A DNA stretch of 64,000 nucleotides, from positions 1 through 64,000 of the forward strand of contig NZ_JABUMX010000004.1 in NCBI RefSeq assembly GCF_013327855.1. Reading direction: 5' to 3'. Shown here piece after piece: positions 60,217-64,000 of this stretch. Positions within the stretch are counted from its first letter, which is position 1, and each line of letters starts with the position of its first letter. The DNA comes from Phyllobacterium pellucidum (GTDB lineage: Bacteria > Pseudomonadota > Alphaproteobacteria > Rhizobiales > Rhizobiaceae). Both the position numbers and the translations under genes were made by a program. A model generated the notes under the pieces. It was not told the DNA's origin and ran no database searches. It worked only from the letters and a program-made list of their open reading frames with translations.

Positions 60217-60561
60217 ATGGACGACAATACGATCACGGACGGCGAAATGGCTGCGGATCAGAGCAAGACAAAGCCGAAGACCCGAAGCGCCGCCACTCGG
60301 AAGGACACAACCAAGAGCAAGGCTTCTCCACGCAAACAAACCGCCAAAAGTGCTGACTCCGGCTTGGCGGACTATGCTTCGTCCATGGCAACGACGGCTG
60401 CGCGGACGGTTCGCCGTCAGGCAGAGTCTGTGGCCGGTCCGGTGCGGCGCAACCCGGGACGAGCGGTGTCGGCAGTCGGCGCAATAGGCATTCTTGGATT
60501 TTTCCTCGGCGTGTTGGTCGGTCGCATGACAGCGGAGGATACGCGACGCCGCTGGTATTAA
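60217..60561 (+). CDS. YqjD/ElaB-like membrane protein
   Basis: A 114-residue protein. A long basic, lysine- and alanine-rich N-terminal region is followed by VRRNPGRAVSAVGAIGILGFFLGVLVGRM, the tail-anchor helix typical of the YqjD/ElaB/DUF883 ribosome-associated inner-membrane proteins. GGAGG lies 8 bases before the ATG. It precedes the superoxide dismutase gene by 42 bp; a shared stress-induced transcript is possible. Confidence 0.72.
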   Translation: MDDNTITDGEMAADQSKTKPKTRSAATRKDTTKSKASPRKQTAKSADSGLADYASSMATTAARTVRRQAESVAGPVRRNPGRAVSAVGAIGILGFFLGVLVGRMTAEDTRRRWY

Positions 60562-60603
60562 AATGCCGGAGCACCAGCGTGCTGACGGGCCAAGGAGGCA
60601 AGA

Positions 60604-61284
60604 ATGAAATTCAATCGACGTAGCGTACTCGCACTGACAGCAGCTTCGGCTGCGACGACACTGTTTGCGCCGGCGGGACGCTCGCGTGCGGCCGCGCCGT
60701 TCAAACAACCCGAATTACCTTATGCCGAAGGCGCTCTGGCCCCGGCCATTTCGGCAAGGACTGTCGGACTCCACTATGGCAAGCACCATGCCGGCTATTT
60801 CAAGAAGCTGAACACGCTGGTGGAAAAGACCCCTTATGCCGACCTTTCGCTGGAAGAGGTCGTCGTCCGATCGAAGAAACAAGGTGACACCGACATCTTC
60901 AACAACGCTGCGCAGGCCTGGAACCACAACCTCTATTGGCAACAATTCAAGGGGGGATCGGCCGCACCAAAGGGCGAGCTGCTCGATGCGGCAAAGACCA
61001 GCTTCGGCGGGCCGGACGAAATGCAAAAGAAAATGGTGGCCGAGGGCGACAAGGTCTTTGGAACCGGTTGGGTTTGGCTCGTCAAGGATGGCGACAAGCT
61101 GACAATCGTTGGGCTCCAGGACGCAGGAACGCCACTCGCTGATGACAAGAAAGCCCTCGTCGGGATCGATGTATGGGAACACGCCTACTATCTCGATTAT
61201 GAAAATCGTCGCCCAGAGCATGTTGCTGCGGTTTTGAGCAAGCTCGTCAACTGGGACTATGTCAGCGAACAGTTTGCGGGATAA
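60604..61284 (+). CDS. Exported Fe/Mn superoxide dismutase
   Basis: A 226-residue SOD with an N-terminal RRSVLALTAASAATTLF stretch that looks like a Tat (or Sec) signal, so it acts in the periplasm. Metal ligands are H57, H108, D189 and H193 (DVWEHAYY). Gln172 in GLQDAG, in the C-terminal domain, suggests Mn or cambialistic use rather than strict Fe. AAGGAGG precedes the ATG. Most alphaproteobacterial SODs are cytoplasmic, so an exported one implies defence against external superoxide. Confidence 0.88.
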   Translation: MKFNRRSVLALTAASAATTLFAPAGRSRAAAPFKQPELPYAEGALAPAISARTVGLHYGKHHAGYFKKLNTLVEKTPYADLSLEEVVVRSKKQGDTDIFNNAAQAWNHNLYWQQFKGGSAAPKGELLDAAKTSFGGPDEMQKKMVAEGDKVFGTGWVWLVKDGDKLTIVGLQDAGTPLADDKKALVGIDVWEHAYYLDYENRRPEHVAAVLSKLVNWDYVSEQFAG

Positions 61285-61602
61285 GCGTTCGAGCCGCTGT
61301 TCCGCGTTGTGATTGCGCGTCCAACTTTCGGCCATCATGATCTGCATCGGCTACAATGAAGCCGATGCAGCAAAAATCACGTGCGCTCCCCACCATACGA
61401 AGATCTGGTCAACCTCGCTGGTCTGGCCTAAGATGAACGTTTACGAGCACACGGTCTGAGGGGGTCTTTGGCCCCCCAAAATGGGGTTAGTTCGCGTACC
61501 TGCGTCTCAATCGCCTTCGCTAAACCCATACTAACAAAATCATAGCGTTCGCATATTATCGGCGGACTGCCCTGCCGATCCTCATAAACGGGAGAGTGCG
61601 CC
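61285..61602. other. Intergenic region upstream of the molybdenum hydroxylase genes
   Basis: About 318 bp without a convincing gene. It holds a perfect 11-bp hairpin CTGCATCGGCT/AGCCGATGCAG (61342-61370) with no T tract on either strand, and a GGGGG/CCCCC hairpin near 61460-61476. The hydroxylase promoter must lie in the second half, but no consensus elements were assigned. Confidence 0.6.
61342..61370. repeat. 11-bp hairpin downstream of the superoxide dismutase gene
   Basis: Arms CTGCATCGGCT and AGCCGATGCAG with a 7-base loop, 57 bp after the SOD stop. It is a candidate transcript end, but without a T tract. Confidence 0.45.
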
Positions 61603-62073
61603 ATGGCTGTTGCCATCAAAATCAATGGAAATACCCACAGCGTCGATGTCGACGACGATACCCCTCTTCTGTGGGTCCTACGGGATGTGCTGGGTATGAC
61701 CGGCACGAAATTCGGTTGCGGGATGGCGCTTTGCGGCGCCTGCACCGTTCAGATCGACGGTGTCGCCACACGCTCCTGCATTACGACAGTCGATAGCCTT
61801 GGCGAGTCCGAGGTGACGACGATCGAAGCGATCGGCTCGACTCCAGCGGGCGCCAAAATACAGAAGGCGTGGCTCGAGCACGAGGTTCCCCAATGCGGCT
61901 ACTGTCAATCCGGCCAGATCATGTCGGCATCGGCGTTGCTGGCTGCCAACCCGAACCCGACGGACGCCGATATCGATGATGCCATGAGCGGCAATATCTG
62001 CAGGTGCGGTACCTATGTTCGCATTCGCGCGGCCATAAAGCTTGCAGCACAATCGGCCGGAAATGGAGGTTGA
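61603..62073 (+). CDS. [2Fe-2S] subunit of an IorA-type molybdenum hydroxylase
   Basis: A 156-residue subunit of the xanthine-dehydrogenase superfamily. The plant-type cluster cysteines are C39, C44, C47 and C59, and the second cluster C98, C101, C133 and C135. It matches the small subunit of isoquinoline 1-oxidoreductase or membrane aldehyde dehydrogenases. It passes electrons from the molybdopterin subunit, whose gene begins 5 bp after its stop. Confidence 0.9.
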   Translation: MAVAIKINGNTHSVDVDDDTPLLWVLRDVLGMTGTKFGCGMALCGACTVQIDGVATRSCITTVDSLGESEVTTIEAIGSTPAGAKIQKAWLEHEVPQCGYCQSGQIMSASALLAANPNPTDADIDDAMSGNICRCGTYVRIRAAIKLAAQSAGNGG

Positions 62074-62078
62074 CGACC

Positions 62079-64000
62079 ATGACCATCGATCACGCCTTGA
62101 CCGAAAGGGGTTCACGCCAGTCTCTGTTGCCGGCAAATCTCTCCCGCCGCAGCTTCCTTAAGGCAAGTGCGGCCATCGGCGGTGGACTTGTCTTGAGCCT
62201 GCACCTGCCATCATCAAGAAATACAGCGAGGGCGAGCGAAGCCGCAGGCTTCGAGCCAAACGCCATCATTCGCATTGATGGCAATGGCGAGGTTTTCCTG
62301 ACGATGCCCTATGTCGAAATGGGCCAGGGCACCTATACTGCGATCCCCATGCTGATAGCCGAAGAACTTGAAGTGAGCCTGGACAAGGTTCACCTCGAAC
62401 ATGCGCCCCCGAATGAACAGTTTTATGCAAATCCGCTGCTCGGGGTCCAGGCCACGGGTAATTCGAACGCCATGCGGGGTGCATGGAAACCAATGCGGGA
62501 GGCGGGTGCAACCGCGCGCATGATGTTGGTTGCAGCGGCCGCCAAGGAGTGGAGTGTCGATCCGGGTACTTGCCGCGCGCAGGGCGGTGAGGTGATACAC
62601 GATGAGACCGGCAAGCGACTGACATATGGAGCACTGGTCGGCGCGGCAGCGAACATGCCGGTGCAGAAAGATGTCGCGCTGAAATCGGCCGATAGTTTCA
62701 CGTTGATAGGCAAGCCAATCAAGCGGCTCGACACGCCGACAAAGGTCAACGGCACCGCCATTTATGGCATCGATGTCCGGCCGCCCGGGGTAAAGATCGC
62801 AACGCTTGCGCAGTCTCCGGTCTTTGGCGGCAGGGTGAAGAGCCTCGATGACGCTGCCGCTCTGGCCGTTAAGGGCGTGCGTCAGGTTGTAAGGCTTGAC
62901 GATGCTGTCGCAGTCGTGGCCGATCATATGGGCGCTGCAAAAAAGGGCATGGAAGCCCTGCAGATCGAATGGGATGACGGCCAGCACGCTTCGCTTGCCA
63001 CCGAGGATATTGCCCGCGAGCTCGACAAGGCGACAATGAGCCCAGGTGCCGTTGCACAGAATATCGGCGACGTGGACAAGGCCATGGGCAGCGCGGTCAC
63101 GCGGGTCGAGGCGAGCTATCAGTTGCCGTTCCTGGCACATGCGCCGATGGAGCCGATGAATTGTACCGTGCATTTCCGCAAGGATGAATGCGAGATCTGG
63201 ATCGGGAATCAAGCGATCGCGCGGGTTCAGGCGATGGCGGCGCAGGCGGCTGGTCTGCCGCAGGAGAAGGTCATTGTTCACAACCACCTGATCGGTGGCG
63301 GCTTTGGCAGGCGCCTTGAGGCGGATGGCGCGGTCCGCGCCGTGGAGATCGCCAAGCAAGTCGATAGTCCGGTAAAAGTGGTATGGACGCGCGAGGAAGA
63401 TATCCAGCACGACCTATACCGCCCCTACTGGTTCGATCGCCTTTCAGCTGGGCTCGACGACAAGGGTAGGCCAATTGCCTGGAAGAACCGGTTCGCCGGA
63501 TCGTCCGTGATTGCGCGGTGGCTGCCCCCAGGCTTCAAGGATGGGCTCGATCCGGACTCGACCGAAGGAGCCATCGATCTCGTCTACGATTTGCCGAACT
63601 TTCATGTCGAATATGTGCGGGCGGAGCCTCCGGCCATTCCGACTGGATTCTGGCGCAGTGTCGGCCCCTCGCACAATGTTTTCGTAACCGAAAGCTTCGT
63701 CGACGAACTGGCTGCTGCGGCAAAACAGGACCCCGTTGCTTACAGGCGGGCGCTTCTCGACAAGTCGCCCCGCGCTAAGGCCGTTCTCGACCTTGCGGCC
63801 GAAAAAGCCGGATGGGGGAGCACGCTCCCCGAGGGAAGCGGACGCGGGGTTTCGCTGCAGTTTGTCTTCGGCAGCTACATGGCACAGGTTGCCGAGGTCG
63901 AAGTGGCGAAAGACGGCACTGTCCAGCTTCGACGCGTCGTCTGCGCGATGGATTGCGGCACCCCCGTCAACCCGAATACGATCGAGGCTCAAATCCAGAG
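62079..64000 (+). CDS. Molybdopterin-binding subunit of an IorB-type hydroxylase (truncated by window edge)
   Basis: 640 codons are visible, open to the right edge. The N-terminus carries a Tat signal (SRRSFLKASAAIGGG, residues 22-36), as is usual for the exported IorB/aldehyde dehydrogenase class. Molybdopterin-contact segments are GIGNQAIARVQ-like and GGGFGRRLEADGAV, plus PVKVVWTREEDIQHDLYRPYWF and MDCGTPVNPNTIEAQIQ near the cut end. It oxidises aldehydes or N-heterocycles with water. Cytochrome or XdhC-type partner genes, if any, lie beyond the window. Confidence 0.9.
   Translation, partial: MTIDHALTERGSRQSLLPANLSRRSFLKASAAIGGGLVLSLHLPSSRNTARASEAAGFEPNAIIRIDGNGEVFLTMPYVEMGQGTYTAIPMLIAEELEVSLDKVHLEHAPPNEQFYANPLLGVQATGNSNAMRGAWKPMREAGATARMMLVAAAAKEWSVDPGTCRAQGGEVIHDETGKRLTYGALVGAAANMPVQKDVALKSADSFTLIGKPIKRLDTPTKVNGTAIYGIDVRPPGVKIATLAQSPVFGGRVKSLDDAAALAVKGVRQVVRLDDAVAVVADHMGAAKKGMEALQIEWDDGQHASLATEDIARELDKATMSPGAVAQNIGDVDKAMGSAVTRVEASYQLPFLAHAPMEPMNCTVHFRKDECEIWIGNQAIARVQAMAAQAAGLPQEKVIVHNHLIGGGFGRRLEADGAVRAVEIAKQVDSPVKVVWTREEDIQHDLYRPYWFDRLSAGLDDKGRPIAWKNRFAGSSVIARWLPPGFKDGLDPDSTEGAIDLVYDLPNFHVEYVRAEPPAIPTGFWRSVGPSHNVFVTESFVDELAAAAKQDPVAYRRALLDKSPRAKAVLDLAAEKAGWGSTLPEGSGRGVSLQFVFGSYMAQVAEVEVAKDGTVQLRRVVCAMDCGTPVNPNTIEAQIQ

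Noticed and set aside
58598..60217. 539-codon minus-strand frame over the DHA2 permease
   Set aside because: Translation is highly polar and repetitive, with no family features, while the plus strand encodes a clear 14-helix permease.
61342..61370. Rho-independent terminator of the superoxide dismutase gene
   Set aside because: The stem is perfect but no T tract follows on either strand, so it is recorded only as a hairpin.
1..64000. CRISPR arrays, tRNA or rRNA genes, insertion sequences, prophage or replication genes
   Set aside because: No regularly spaced repeats, transposase, integrase, Rep or RNA-gene-like sequence was recognised on either strand. A covariance search was not possible here.

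Overview
The window reads as an alphaproteobacterium of the Hyphomicrobiales (rhizobia/Phyllobacterium/Brucella/Mesorhizobium type). Pointers are eukaryotic-type glutamine synthetase II with a sigma-54 promoter, betaine-demethylation genes, many catabolic ABC importers with dedicated LacI, LysR, GntR and TetR regulators, and moderately high GC. Genus assignment is inference. Many self-contained uptake-plus-catabolism cassettes in series resemble a rhizobial second chromosome or megaplasmid, but no replication gene is present to show this. I found no rRNA, tRNA, insertion sequence, prophage or CRISPR array.

Layout. 1-3.2 kb: threonate/tetronate catabolism (ltnD-otnI-otnK) behind two LacI-type operators, facing a truncated LacI-family gene at the left edge. 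3.3-6.7 kb: RibD/DHFR-like reductase, SAM methyltransferase, Rieske-FAD oxidoreductase, dodecin. 6.9-15 kb: quaternary-amine (probably proline-betaine) cluster, with an Old-Yellow-Enzyme-type N-demethylase, TetR regulator, betaine-type binding protein, and an operon of Rieske oxygenase, its reductase and a DMSP-lyase-family cupin, with a divergent LysR. 15-17.3 kb: secreted DUF1254 protein, GFA-family protein, small membrane protein. 17.3-22.1 kb: kdp potassium pump operon carrying KdpF and two extra small membrane-protein genes. 22.4-27.7 kb: BBE-type flavoenzyme, OsmC protein, lipoprotein, DUF2971 protein, small unknown protein, glnII. 27.9-32.3 kb: RND efflux pair.

32.6-38.5 kb: ABC importer, LacI regulator and GpdQ-like phosphodiesterase in one operon. 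38.5-47.5 kb: amidinotransferase-family hydrolase and M20 amidohydrolase opposite a LysR regulator, a Pot-like ABC importer with a Tat-exported binding protein, and an FAD hydroxyacid dehydrogenase. 47.6-49.6 kb: class III nucleotide cyclase and an unknown protein. 49.7-57.5 kb: GntR-regulated sugar-type ABC importer with sugar isomerase, Gfo/Idh/MocA dehydrogenase and alpha/beta hydrolase, its ATPase divergent. 57.5-58.3 kb: paired Fluc fluoride channels. 58.6-64 kb: DHA2 efflux permease, YqjD-like protein, exported superoxide dismutase, and an IorAB-type molybdenum hydroxylase cut by the right edge.

The most unusual element is the operon at 10.95-13.92 kb, where a DMSP-lyase-family cupin is co-directional with a betaine-type Rieske demethylase and its reductase. 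Also notable are the kdp small proteins (one tightly coupled between kdpA and kdpB), the phosphodiesterase-linked importer and the amidinotransferase/M20/ABC cassette.
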